A stretch of DNA of 64,000 bases from contig JAEESO010000006.1 of NCBI GenBank assembly GCA_016286385.1, positions 34,659-98,658 of the forward strand. The letters are read 5' to 3'. The stretch comes from Bacteroidales bacterium (GTDB lineage: Bacteria; Bacteroidota; Bacteroidia; Bacteroidales; UBA932). The position numbers and the translations under genes are program-made. Position 1 is the first letter of the stretch, and each line of letters begins with the position of its first letter. Below, in pieces: positions 56,571-64,000 of the stretch. The notes beneath the pieces were generated by a model. The model saw only the letters and a list, made by a program, of their open reading frames with translations. It was not told where the DNA came from and searched no databases.

Positions 56571-57943
56571 TTTGCAAAAGCGTAACTGAAGCCCTGGATC
56601 TTGTCCCAGTCTCCGCGAGTGAAGTCCGGAATCTCTACGGGAACGCAGCCGTTCTCAATTGAGATTCTGGAGAGTTCCGTTACGCAGCACCACTCGGCAA
56701 GGTCATACACGTCCATGTCAAGGGGCAGGCCGTTGTTGAGGCAGTACATGAGGCGGTAGTCCATGATGAAGTCCATTCCGCCGTGGCCGCCGACTTCCTT
56801 TGCCAGGGCCTCAAGCTCCGGGGTAAGGATGGGGTTACGGTACTTTGCCATAAGGGCGTCCAGGTCTTCGCCTTCATAGACTTTTTCAAACTCAAGGTCT
56901 TCATAGTCAACGTCTCCGGTGTTCTCCGTCCTAAGGCATACCTGGCCCACGGGGTACTTGGCGGCATAGCCATCCGTGCCCACAAGCTGGTACATGCGGT
57001 CATACGGGCGTGGAGTCATGACGTCGTGCTCAATGAGGATGCTCTTGCCCTTTGCGGTGCGGATCATGGTCATGGTCTCGTCGCCGTTCTGGAAATCCGT
57101 GCAGGGCTTGCCGGTGAGCTTCTCTACGTGCTTGGGGCCGTTGAAGGGATCCGTGTCCATGGCCACAAGCGTGGTGAGGCGGTCTCCGCGGTGGATATTG
57201 AGGGCCTGTGCAATGGGGCCGAATCCATGGGTGGGATAGAGGTCTCCTCTGTGCTTCTGGTTGAACTCCAGACGCCAGTTGCGCCAGTACTTGCTCCAGT
57301 AGGGGTCAAGGTTGTGGTGGTAGGAGCCTTCAACGTGGATGATGTCCCCGAAAACGCCCTGCTGCGCCATTGTAAGGGCAGTGAGTTCAAAGAAGTCGTA
57401 GCAGCAGTTCTCAAGGATCATGCAGTGCTTGCGGGTACGCTCGGAGGTGTTCACAAGATCCCAGCAGGCCTCAAGGGTTTCGGCCGAAGGAACCTCCAGG
57501 GCAACGTGCTTGCCGTGTTCCATGGCGTAAAGGGCCACGGGAACATGGTGAATCCAGTCCGTGCAGATATACACAAGGTCTACGTCGGGGTCTTCGCAGA
57601 GCTGCTTGTACACTTCCTCGTCTCCGGCATATACCTTTGCGCTCATGCCGCGGCTCTGAAGGACCTTGAGGTTCTTTTCGGCGCGGTCCGGTTCTACGTC
57701 GCAGATGGCGGCGATGTGGCTGCCGGGAACATATGAAAGGCGGTGTACGGCGCCGCTGCCGCGGTCACCGAGGCCCACTACGCCAATGCCGACATCGGCA
57801 ATTGGCTCTGCGGCAAACTGGAGCATTGATTCCTGGCCGGCGGGACGCGGAGGAACCTGGGTCTTGATGACCTTCTGTGCAGGCTGGCTGCATGAAACTA
57901 CTGCAATTGATGCGGCAGCAAGGAGGATGTTTCTCAGTTTCAT
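56567..57943 (-). CDS. GH109 family enzyme (Gfo/Idh/MocA), lipoprotein form
   Basis: 458 residues with a lipoprotein signal (VVSC). The Rossmann domain reads GVVGLGDRGSGAVHRL (NAD-binding), then ICDVEPDRAE, and the GH109 core continues with DWIHHVPVALYAMEHGKHVA, LENCCYD, the HNLDPYWSKYWRNWR segment and YPTHGFGPIAQ. GH109 enzymes are NAD-dependent alpha-N-acetylgalactosaminidases acting on mucin O-glycans or A-type antigens. Surface or periplasmic location is expected from the signal. It overlaps the NahK-like kinase gene by 4 nt and is the last gene of that transcript. Confidence 0.9.
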   Translation of the reverse strand: MKLRNILLAAASIAVVSCSQPAQKVIKTQVPPRPAGQESMLQFAAEPIADVGIGVVGLGDRGSGAVHRLSYVPGSHIAAICDVEPDRAEKNLKVLQSRGMSAKVYAGDEEVYKQLCEDPDVDLVYICTDWIHHVPVALYAMEHGKHVALEVPSAETLEACWDLVNTSERTRKHCMILENCCYDFFELTALTMAQQGVFGDIIHVEGSYHHNLDPYWSKYWRNWRLEFNQKHRGDLYPTHGFGPIAQALNIHRGDRLTTLVAMDTDPFNGPKHVEKLTGKPCTDFQNGDETMTMIRTAKGKSILIEHDVMTPRPYDRMYQLVGTDGYAAKYPVGQVCLRTENTGDVDYEDLEFEKVYEGEDLDALMAKYRNPILTPELEALAKEVGGHGGMDFIMDYRLMYCLNNGLPLDMDVYDLAEWCCVTELSRISIENGCVPVEIPDFTRGDWDKIQGFSYAFAN

Positions 57944-58992
57944 ATCTTTTCAATATATTCTTTCATCTGGGGGACCTTTGCCATGGCGGCGTGGAACAGG
58001 GCAACCTGGTTGCGGGTGCGCACAAGGTTGTGCTCCGGGTATTTGATCTTGTAGTAGGTGTCTCCGTTGATGTAATCGGCAAAGAAACGGACTGCCTGCA
58101 TGTAGGGGAACAGGCATGCGGCGTAAGGGAGATTCTCCTTCTCAATGGGAGTGAGGAAAACCTTTGCACTCTCAAGATAGCCTTTTGCGAATGCCTCGAA
58201 GATGTCCATCCTGAAGTCTACCTTATCCACCTCAGGGCTGTCTTCAGCTACGGTATTTGCCGCAGTACGGAGGAAGTCTCCGAAGTCTGAGAACACAAAG
58301 CTGGGCATAAGGGTATCAAGGTCTATGACGCAGAGGATTTCCCCTTTGTCGTTGAACAGCATGTTGTTCACCTTGGTGTCACAGTGACAGATTCGCTTGG
58401 GGAGTTTGCCCTCACGGTAAAGGCGCTCCGCCTTGCACATTTCCTCCTCATAGGGAAGGAGGTCCTCAAGGATGGCCTTTACCTCGGGTTCTGCCATGCG
58501 GCCGGCTTTATCGGCCTTTACAGCCTCATGGAGCTGGCGGGCACGGAGTTCCATGTTGTGGAAATCCGGGATGGTCTCTCCAAGGGTATCGGGGATATCG
58601 GCCAGCATAGCCTCAAATGCACCGAAAGCCTTGCCGGCATAGTAGGAGTACTCCGGATTGACGGTTTCAAAAGTAAAGGCATTCTTGATGAAGATGGATA
58701 CGCGCCAGTACTCCGTACCGTCCGTCCAATAAGTCTTGCCGGTTTCCTTGCAGGGGATGAAGGTGAGAGTCATCTGGCCCTTCTTCCTGATATGTGCCGT
58801 AGCGCAGTCTATATTGTGCTGAAGCAGCTCCACATCCTGGAAAATGGCGTTGTTGATCTTCTGAAGCACGTAGTCATCCGGGCCGTCAGTCTTCACCAGA
58901 AGGGTGTCATTGATAAGGCCATTCCCGAGGGGCTTGATCTCTTTTACATTGCCTTTGATGGCAAAAAGTTTTACAATTTCCAGTGGTTCCAT
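57940..58992 (-). CDS. NahK-like sugar 1-kinase (APH phosphotransferase family)
   Basis: 350 residues. The kinase catalytic loop ICHCDTKVNNML (HxD...N) and the metal-binding VIDLDTLM are intact; the N-terminal lobe begins LGNGLINDTLLVK. Close relatives phosphorylate GalNAc/GlcNAc at C1 (N-acetylhexosamine 1-kinase). Coupled translation with a GH109 alpha-GalNAcase suggests GalNAc release followed by phosphorylation, though homoserine- or choline-kinase-like activities of the fold cannot be excluded. Confidence 0.85.
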   Translation of the reverse strand: MEPLEIVKLFAIKGNVKEIKPLGNGLINDTLLVKTDGPDDYVLQKINNAIFQDVELLQHNIDCATAHIRKKGQMTLTFIPCKETGKTYWTDGTEYWRVSIFIKNAFTFETVNPEYSYYAGKAFGAFEAMLADIPDTLGETIPDFHNMELRARQLHEAVKADKAGRMAEPEVKAILEDLLPYEEEMCKAERLYREGKLPKRICHCDTKVNNMLFNDKGEILCVIDLDTLMPSFVFSDFGDFLRTAANTVAEDSPEVDKVDFRMDIFEAFAKGYLESAKVFLTPIEKENLPYAACLFPYMQAVRFFADYINGDTYYKIKYPEHNLVRTRNQVALFHAAMAKVPQMKEYIEKI

Positions 58993-59015
58993 TTGACTTG
59001 GTAGTGTTATCTATG

Positions 59016-59081
59016 CAAAGTTAGTGTTTTTTTGCATATGAAACACCCCCCGTTTCGAAAAACGTTTCAAAGGGTTTCGGA
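59016..59081 (-). promoter_or_regulatory. Promoter and repeated GTTTC operator-like sequence upstream of the kinase-GH109 operon
   Basis: -7 box TAACTTTG on the minus strand (59016-59023). About 30 bp further upstream is a run of three GTTTC units (59050-59081; cgtttcgaaaaacgtttcaa and a third copy after it), spaced about 11-13 bp. A possible regulator site. Confidence 0.5.
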
Positions 59082-59097
59082 GTATCTTGGAAAATGA

Positions 59098-60291
59098 TTA
59101 TCGGCCCCGGGTGAAATCAGGGATCTCAACTGGGACGGAGCCGCCAAGGATGGACTTCTCAGAAAGCTCCACAATGGAGCTCCATTCGGCCGCATCATAC
59201 ACATCCATATCCAGCGGGAGACCCTTGTGGAGGCATTCTACCAGGCGGTAGTCCATGATGTAGTCTATGCCGTTGTGGCCGCCCACGGTAAGGGCCTTCT
59301 CCTCCAGCTCCTGCCACACGGGGTGCTTGTAGCGTGCCATAAGGGCCGATACTTCCTCCTCCGGCATATACTCCTTCCCTTCGTCGAAAACGAAGCCTGG
59401 AGCGGGGTACTTGTTGGCAAAGCCGCGGGTGCCGTAGATGCGGTACAGGCGGCTGTAGGGCTGGGGGGTCATCACCGAGTGCTGAAGAAGGATGCTGCGG
59501 CCGCGGGCTGTGCGGATGAGGGTGGACGTGATGTCTCCGTTAGAAAATGAAACATTTCCGGCGCCGTAACGGGAATCTGCGGCCGCCTGGCCGGCAATTG
59601 CCGCCGAATCCATGGACACAAGATATGAGAGTTTGTCCCCGCGGTGAATGTCAAGAAGCTGGCAAAGCGGGCCGATACCATGCGTTGGATAGACGTCCCC
59701 GTGGTGCTCTGCGCTGAAGCGCATGCTCCAGTCGTCACGGTATTTGTCCCAGTACGTGGAAAGGTTGTGGCAGTACCCGCCCTCGACGTGGACGATGTCT
59801 CCAAAAACGCCCTCACGGGCCATCCTGAGGCAGGTCATTTCAAAGGAATCGTAGCAGCTGTTTTCCAGCATCATGCAGTGCATGCGCGTACGCTCTGCCG
59901 TATCTACAAGCGCCCAGCATTCCTCCACGGTGGTTGCTGCAGGGACCTCCAGAGCCACGTTCTTGCCGCATTCCATGGCGTAGATGCCCATTGCGGCGTG
60001 AAGCTGCCAGGGGGCAGCCACGTACACAAGGTCAAGGTCCGGGAGCTCACAGAGACGCTTCCAGGCATCCGGACCCGTGAACTCCTTTGCCGGAGCACAA
60101 CCGTGGTCTGCAAGGATTTTCTGAGAATCCGCCACAGGACCGGGATACAGGTCACATAGCGCCGCCACCGTAGCGTGTTCCAGGGAAATGAAACGCTCCA
60201 CGGCGCCGGGACCTCTCATCCCAAGGCCGATAAAACCCACACGGACTTTATCTATGGGCTTACGTGCAAGACGCAGTACTGAAGATTCCAT
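59098..60291 (-). CDS. GH109 family enzyme (Gfo/Idh/MocA), no signal peptide
   Basis: 397 residues from the ATG at 60291 (MESSVLRLARKPIDKVRVGF). The same family landmarks as the neighbouring lipoprotein are present: GLGMRGPGAVERF for NAD binding, LEVPAATTVEECW, LENSCYDSFE, HNLSTYWDKYRDDW and YPTHGIGPLCQ. The lack of a signal peptide implies a cytoplasmic enzyme, so the pair could act on the same linkage in different compartments. Earlier ATGs lie in the divergent promoter region and are unlikely. Confidence 0.88.
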   Translation of the reverse strand: MESSVLRLARKPIDKVRVGFIGLGMRGPGAVERFISLEHATVAALCDLYPGPVADSQKILADHGCAPAKEFTGPDAWKRLCELPDLDLVYVAAPWQLHAAMGIYAMECGKNVALEVPAATTVEECWALVDTAERTRMHCMMLENSCYDSFEMTCLRMAREGVFGDIVHVEGGYCHNLSTYWDKYRDDWSMRFSAEHHGDVYPTHGIGPLCQLLDIHRGDKLSYLVSMDSAAIAGQAAADSRYGAGNVSFSNGDITSTLIRTARGRSILLQHSVMTPQPYSRLYRIYGTRGFANKYPAPGFVFDEGKEYMPEEEVSALMARYKHPVWQELEEKALTVGGHNGIDYIMDYRLVECLHKGLPLDMDVYDAAEWSSIVELSEKSILGGSVPVEIPDFTRGR

Positions 60292-60391
60292 AATGCGAAT
60301 TTCAGAAAAATTAATCACAATAGCAAGCATGAGCCTGCAAGGATTGTCGCCGTTTTTTTGTATATTAGCGGTCGCAAACCACATTGGCACT

Positions 60392-61765
60392 ATGACTTTC
60401 ACTATGATCATTGAGCTGCTCATCGTTCTGGCAGCACTGTACGTTGGCTCACGTTACGGGTCACTGGCCCTTGGAGCAATCAGCGGTATCGGCCTTGCTA
60501 TCCTTGTCTTCGGATTTGGCCTCAAGCCCGGCACGCCTCCCACGGACGTTATCTATATCATCATCGCAGCCGTAACCTGCGCCGGAACCCTGCAGGCCTC
60601 CGGCGGTATGGACTGGATGATCCAGATTGCAGAGAAAATGCTGCGCAAGAACCCCCAGCACATCACTTTCCTGGGCCCCCTTGTGACTTTCTTCCTCACC
60701 GTCCTGGTCGGCACCGGCCACGTGGTTTACACCATCATGCCCATCATATGTGACATTGCTCTTAAGAAGAATATCCGCCCGGAGCGTCCCTGTGGCGTGG
60801 CTTCCGTAGCATCCCAGGTGGGCATCACCTGCTCTCCCATTGCGGCTGCTGTTGTGGCATTTGTTACAATTTCTAATGCCAACGGTTACATGGTGAGCAT
60901 CCCCCAGGTCCTGATGGTTACAATTCCGGCATGCGTGTGCGGCCTCATGTGTGCCGCCGCAGCCTCCTACAAGAGGGGTAAGGACCTTGACAAGGACCCT
61001 GACTTCCTTGCCCGTAAGGCCGATCCCGAGATGTACCAGTACATGTACGGCCACAGCGCCACCACCCTTGACAAGGAAATCACCAAAGAGGCAAAGGCCT
61101 CCGTATTCGTGTTCCTGGGCGCCCTCCTTGTGATTGTGGGATTCGCATTCTGCCAGATGATAAAGATTGACGGAGTCTCGCTTGCCAAGACCATCAACCT
61201 CCCCAAGATGAATATCTGCATCCAGATAATAATGCTCACCGCCGCTGCCGCCAACATCATCTTCTGTAAGGCCCAGCCCAAGAAGGCCGTTGCCGGTGCC
61301 GTATGGCAGTCCGGAATGGTTGCCGTGGTGGCAATCTACGGCATTGCATGGCTGGCCGATACCTACTTTGGCAACTACATGGACCAGATGAAGGAAATGC
61401 TCACGGGCCTTGTGACAAACTACCCCTGGAGCATAGCTTTCGTGTTCTTCCTGGTATCCGTTCTCATCAACTCCCAGGGCGCCGTGGTGGTGGCCATGCT
61501 GCCCCTGGCCTATGAACTTGGAATTGCAGGTCCCGTTCTCCTTGGCGTCCTTCCCAGCGTGTACGGCTACTTCTTCATCCCCAACTACCCGTCCGATATC
61601 GCCACCGTGAACTTCGACCGCTCCGGAACCACGGTTATCGGCAAATACCTGCTGAACCACAGCTTCATGATGCCGGGACTGATATGCGTATTTGTCTCCA
61701 CCATCATCGGCTATCTGCTTACCAACGTGTTCTTTGCCGGCTACTTTGCCAGTTTTGTACAGTAG
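60392..61765 (+). CDS. dcuB: Anaerobic C4-dicarboxylate transporter (Dcu family)
   Basis: 457 residues from the ATG at 60392, the usual Dcu length. Ten or more transmembrane helices, with the conserved GTGHVVYTIMPIICDIA, ASQVGITCSPIAAAVVAF and FFIPNYPSDIATVNFDRSGT segments. DcuA/B exchange fumarate or aspartate for succinate during anaerobic fumarate respiration, which fits a succinate-producing gut anaerobe. In-frame codons upstream belong to the opposite-strand GH109 gene. Confidence 0.93.
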   Translation: MTFTMIIELLIVLAALYVGSRYGSLALGAISGIGLAILVFGFGLKPGTPPTDVIYIIIAAVTCAGTLQASGGMDWMIQIAEKMLRKNPQHITFLGPLVTFFLTVLVGTGHVVYTIMPIICDIALKKNIRPERPCGVASVASQVGITCSPIAAAVVAFVTISNANGYMVSIPQVLMVTIPACVCGLMCAAAASYKRGKDLDKDPDFLARKADPEMYQYMYGHSATTLDKEITKEAKASVFVFLGALLVIVGFAFCQMIKIDGVSLAKTINLPKMNICIQIIMLTAAAANIIFCKAQPKKAVAGAVWQSGMVAVVAIYGIAWLADTYFGNYMDQMKEMLTGLVTNYPWSIAFVFFLVSVLINSQGAVVVAMLPLAYELGIAGPVLLGVLPSVYGYFFIPNYPSDIATVNFDRSGTTVIGKYLLNHSFMMPGLICVFVSTIIGYLLTNVFFAGYFASFVQ

Positions 61766-61828
61766 TGTCCTCCTTCAGCGGTTCTCCCTAGGCGGTGGGA
61801 TGTAACTGGTTGAGTGTGAATAGATTAC

Positions 61829-61866
61829 AAAAAGTTCTACTAGAAAAACTACTAGTAGAACTTTTT
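61829..61866. terminator. Bidirectional terminator after dcuB
   Basis: A perfect 15-bp stem AAAAAGTTCTACTAG (61829-61843) / CTAGTAGAACTTTTT (61852-61866) with an 8-nt loop. Confidence 0.9.
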
Positions 61867-61915
61867 GTATACCGCTGTATATCAATCACTTATGCCCCAC
61901 TGGCGTCTGCCGGTC

Positions 61916-62731
61916 TTAAAGCATAACCTTGATTGAAAAGCCCACAAGTACACGAAGCCTCTGCAAAAAAGGAGCTTTTCCGTCAGTATAAACGTCAATT
62001 CCTTCATCAATCGGCTCTTTGTCTCCATTAACGTTGTGCAGCTTGACACTTCTTCCATAACGTTTACCCGAGTCCATGGCAAAACCACCGGTATAAAACT
62101 CCGTTAACTCACCAAAGACCGACACGTTTAGACAGAGATTCCCCATAATGATATCCGTGCCGATTCCGCCCCTGAGAAACATCCCTTCTGTTCCGCTCTG
62201 TAAAGTGTTTCTTGCATTTAATCCCTCACGATTGACGTACGGGAGATATTTCCAGATATGCTCTTCGGTGTTTTCAAGCATCACGTCTCCGTCAAACAAT
62301 CCTTGGCCGAATTTAGGATATGACGGTTCTTCCATTGATGAGGGGACAAAGAATCTGTAACCCAGTCCCAGAGATATTACCGGATGGAAAACTTTCCCAA
62401 TAGGATTGAATACATATTCGGCCCCCACCCACGCCATAGGACCATTAAGGATTTCCATTCGGCGTCCTTGGTCATAAAACGACATGACGCTCCTGAATCC
62501 GCCAAAGCCTCCGGTAATCCTTACGTGCTCATGTACATCATAAGCGATACCGGCCTCTAAAGAGTACATCAGGTTAGAAGGGTTGTCTGCTTTTCCTCCT
62601 CCAAAGAGGTATGAGGTGTTTGCGCCTGCAATAAAATGACCTCTTTCCTGTGAGAAAACATTATTTTCACCAGCAAGACTGATGACAGACAACAAGACTA
62701 CGGCAGAGAAATAGCGTTTAGCTTTTTTCAT
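61916..62731 (-). CDS. Outer-membrane beta-barrel protein downstream of a structured leader
   Basis: 271 residues. A signal peptide (about 1-28, ending NNVFSQ) precedes alternating-strand sequence rich in Gly and aromatics (GAGIAYDVHEHVRITGGFGG-like; GLGYRFFVPSS; RLRVLVGFSIKVML end), as in outer-membrane barrels whose last residues form the insertion signal. Function unknown. Its mRNA should carry a 254-nt leader with competing RNA structures, suggesting conditional expression. Confidence 0.78.
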   Translation of the reverse strand: MKKAKRYFSAVVLLSVISLAGENNVFSQERGHFIAGANTSYLFGGGKADNPSNLMYSLEAGIAYDVHEHVRITGGFGGFRSVMSFYDQGRRMEILNGPMAWVGAEYVFNPIGKVFHPVISLGLGYRFFVPSSMEEPSYPKFGQGLFDGDVMLENTEEHIWKYLPYVNREGLNARNTLQSGTEGMFLRGGIGTDIIMGNLCLNVSVFGELTEFYTGGFAMDSGKRYGRSVKLHNVNGDKEPIDEGIDVYTDGKAPFLQRLRVLVGFSIKVML

Positions 62732-62756
62732 AATGTATTATTATTGGTTATTAATC

Positions 62757-62985
62757 TCATTTCCATACAAAAAAAGTGTGGAGTATCCCGTTTATATGGA
62801 TAGAGGTTCTGGACAGACCCTGCATCAAATAAACAATACCCCACACCCGTATGGAAACACTGCTGAACGCAGCATACCGTACCAGGTGAAGATTGTATTG
62901 CTTCATCTTTGATGCAATGAAATTGTCCAGATTTCTATCCAAAGACGAAAGCTTACACTTTCAAAATATGTCTGCCGGTTTCCCG
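62757..62985 (-). ncRNA. Structured 5' leader with terminator/antiterminator alternatives (candidate attenuator)
   Basis: On the minus strand, transcription should start near 62985 and reach the ATG at 62731. Helix 1 (antiterminator-like): GGATAGA + TCTGGACA (62940-62924) and TGCATCAAA (62916-62908) pair with TTTGATGCA (62829-62821) and TGTCCAGA + TCTATCC (62815-62798), 24 pairs. Helix 2 (terminator): 62846-62829 pairs with 62795-62776, 17 pairs with one small internal loop, followed at once by seven U (62775-62769); flanking TTTCCATAC (62857-62849) and GTATGGAAA (62768-62760) can extend it. The 3' strand of helix 1 is the loop of helix 2, so they exclude each other. A 49-codon frame starting ATG at 62906 runs through the region. 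Confidence 0.6.
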
Positions 62986-62991
62986 ACAACG

Positions 62992-62999
62992 CAAAGATA
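62992..62999 (-). promoter_or_regulatory. Promoter of the leader and outer-membrane protein gene
   Basis: TATCTTTG on the minus strand, an exact -7 match. Confidence 0.6.
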
Positions 63000-63032
63000 A
63001 GAAAATGTTTTCACATTTAGCGGAAAAATAAC

Positions 63033-63040
63033 TAACTTTG
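63033..63040 (+). promoter_or_regulatory. Promoter of tRNA-Arg
   Basis: TAACTTTG, an exact TAnnTTTG match, 17 bp before the tRNA. Confidence 0.65.
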
Positions 63041-63056
63041 CAGTCCCATTGAGGAT

Positions 63057-63130
63057 GGTTCCGTAGCTCAGCTGGATAGAGCAACAGCCTTCTAAGCTGT
63101 GGGTCACGCGTTCGAATCGCGTCGGAATCA
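63057..63130 (+). tRNA. tRNA-Arg (anticodon UCU)
   Basis: 74 nt: acceptor GGTTCCG pairs with CGGAATC; D loop TAGCTCAGCTGGATAGAG; anticodon stem-loop ACAGCCTTCTAAGCTGT with anticodon TCT; T arm GCGTTCGAATCGC. CCA is not encoded. An integrase gene follows 185 bp downstream. Confidence 0.95.
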
Positions 63131-63136
63131 CTTTTT

Positions 63137-63168
63137 CACAACACCCTGATAATCAGAGTGTTGTGTTT
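63137..63168 (+). terminator. Terminator after tRNA-Arg
   Basis: CACAACACcCTGA pairs with TCAGaGTGTTGTG (63137-63165), followed by TTTCTTTTC. Confidence 0.8.
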
Positions 63169-63243
63169 CTTTTCTTGCTATTACTCCCCGACAAGCAATT
63201 ATTTTTTCCTTAAAATTTACTTGATTTTAAGTAGATTTTTAAT

Positions 63244-63269
63244 TAGTTTTGCACCAAACTCGTGCAAAA
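63244..63269 (+). promoter_or_regulatory. Promoter with palindromic operator upstream of the integrase
   Basis: -7 box TAGTTTTG (63244-63251) overlaps the left half of the palindrome TTTTGCAC (63247-63254) / GTGCAAAA (63262-63269). A repressor there would block the promoter. Confidence 0.6.
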
Positions 63270-63314
63270 TACATGCACAAAAACGTGAACATATAAAGAG
63301 GTTATAGAAAAGTG

Positions 63315-64000
63315 ATGCTGAACGCCAGATTATATTTGGATTATAGGAGGCCTAACAAGAAAGGAGAGGGGCAACTAAGAGTAGTCGTCACGAAAAATGG
63401 CACATCTTCAATGATGTCCCTTGGTATCTGCCTTAAAAAGAGCCAATGGAAGAACGGCTTAGTCGTAAACCATCCAGACGCAAAGCTCTTGAATGGCATT
63501 ATCTCGGCCAAAAAAGGGGCGATTGACCGGCAGATGCTTGAGCTCTCTACTCTAGGTGTCTTTGTGGGCAAAAAAGCTCCTGAAATTGTCAGTATCTTGA
63601 AAGATACTCTTGAACCTGACGCAAAAAAAAGAAAACGCGCTGTTGAGGATGAACGGTCCAACCCCGGTAGCATACTTAATCAGATACAGCAGTACTGCCA
63701 GCAACTGGACAATAACGGGACTCGTCAACTGTATATGGATACACATAAGAAGATTGAATCTTATTGCAGTTCGTTGGGGCAAGATGCTCATTCCCTGACG
63801 TTTGATTCCATCACTAAGGATTGGCTTGGGGCGTTTGAAAAGTTCTGTAAAAAAACTCAACGGCAGAATACAGCGAGCAGGCATTTACGAGATATTCGAG
63901 CCATCTTCAACTATGCTATAGATAAAGGGATAACTACAAATTACCCGTTCCGGAAATTTAAAATCAAACGGGAGGAGACCTTCGACAAGTCTTTTTCTGC
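63315..64000 (+). CDS. Tyrosine recombinase/integrase of a Bacteroidetes mobile element, N-terminal part (runs off window)
   Basis: Open from the ATG at 63315 to the window edge (228 codons; a GTG lies directly upstream). The start MLNARLYLDYRRPNKKGEGQ and the SMMSLGICLKKSQWKNG segment match the arm-DNA-binding domain of Bacteroidetes transposon/island integrases; about residues 115-228 are the SAM-like core-binding domain (HKKIESYCSSLG; HLRDIRAIFNYAIDKG). The catalytic domain lies outside the window. It is more A+T-rich than the neighbouring core genes. Its place just after tRNA-Arg suggests the left end of an integrated element. Confidence 0.85.
   Translation, partial: MLNARLYLDYRRPNKKGEGQLRVVVTKNGTSSMMSLGICLKKSQWKNGLVVNHPDAKLLNGIISAKKGAIDRQMLELSTLGVFVGKKAPEIVSILKDTLEPDAKKRKRAVEDERSNPGSILNQIQQYCQQLDNNGTRQLYMDTHKKIESYCSSLGQDAHSLTFDSITKDWLGAFEKFCKKTQRQNTASRHLRDIRAIFNYAIDKGITTNYPFRKFKIKREETFDKSFS

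Noticed and set aside
60188..60391. Extended N terminus of DcuB
   Set aside because: The extra 68 residues overlap the opposite-strand GH109 start and are hydrophilic and basic, unlike Dcu proteins, which begin at the ATG at 60392.
62760..62857. Invertible promoter between inverted repeats (as in Bacteroides capsule loci)
   Set aside because: The repeats are imperfect, with unequal internal spacing (seven A versus two C), and the pattern with a U tail fits an RNA terminator better; the promoter lies outside them.

Overview
This 64 kb window is chromosomal DNA of a member of the Bacteroidales. The evidence is: promoters of the Bacteroidetes type (-7 box TAnnTTTG, seen upstream of many genes and both tRNAs); secreted lipoproteins with SCQK-type lipoboxes; GH109 glycosidases; a DPP-IV-like peptidase; and mostly moderate-to-high G+C with A+T-rich accessory patches. 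A gut or rumen Bacteroidales (for example a Cryptobacteroides-like lineage) is possible, but I cannot fix the genus.

Layout. 1-2.2 kb: the end of a fatty-acid/aryl-polyene-like operon (ketosynthase, FAD oxidoreductase, ketoreductase). 2.2-3.85 kb: a REP-associated tyrosine transposase (RAYT) between two arrays of a 52-bp tandem repeat. 3.85-19.9 kb: mainly housekeeping genes (aminotransferase and ROK regulator; membrane sensor plus TrkH; RecD-like helicase; DPP-IV-like peptidase; the chain HsdR_N protein/CCA transferase/XerC/HPF/HolA; an ABC exporter; a split 5'-nucleotidase). 19.9-42.2 kb: accessory DNA. It holds a hipB with a truncated hipA, two lipoprotein-nuclease loci in inverted orientation, Rpn-type nuclease genes, two DUF4160-DUF2442 pairs, HigBA, a MmeI-like type IIL restriction-modification enzyme, dispersed non-coding repeats and a complete IS66 element. 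A metabolic stretch (PreA, nitroreductase, EamA transporter) sits between the two lipoprotein-nuclease loci. 42.2-46.4 kb: a TPR histidine kinase, a stand-alone receiver, a kinase-less TPR membrane protein and tRNA-Val. 46.5-55.5 kb: outer-membrane protein, MscS channel, K+/H+ antiporter and a Wzz/Wza polysaccharide-export pair. 55.6-61.8 kb: an unknown secreted protein, two GH109 enzymes around a NahK-like kinase, and DcuB. 61.9-64 kb: an outer-membrane protein with a long structured leader, tRNA-Arg, and the start of an integrase that probably marks an integrated element running off the window.

The most unusual observations are two. (1) In both lipoprotein-nuclease loci the lipoprotein ends at an in-frame TGA, and the same frame stays open through an FnIII-like domain into a secreted NUC1-type nuclease. 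No ATG is available near that TGA, and the first 35 codons after it differ between the two copies only at four synonymous third positions. (2) The 254-nt leader of the outer-membrane protein gene near 62.8 kb can form two mutually exclusive long RNA helices, one of which is a terminator with a seven-U tail. Both are inferences from sequence and need experiments.
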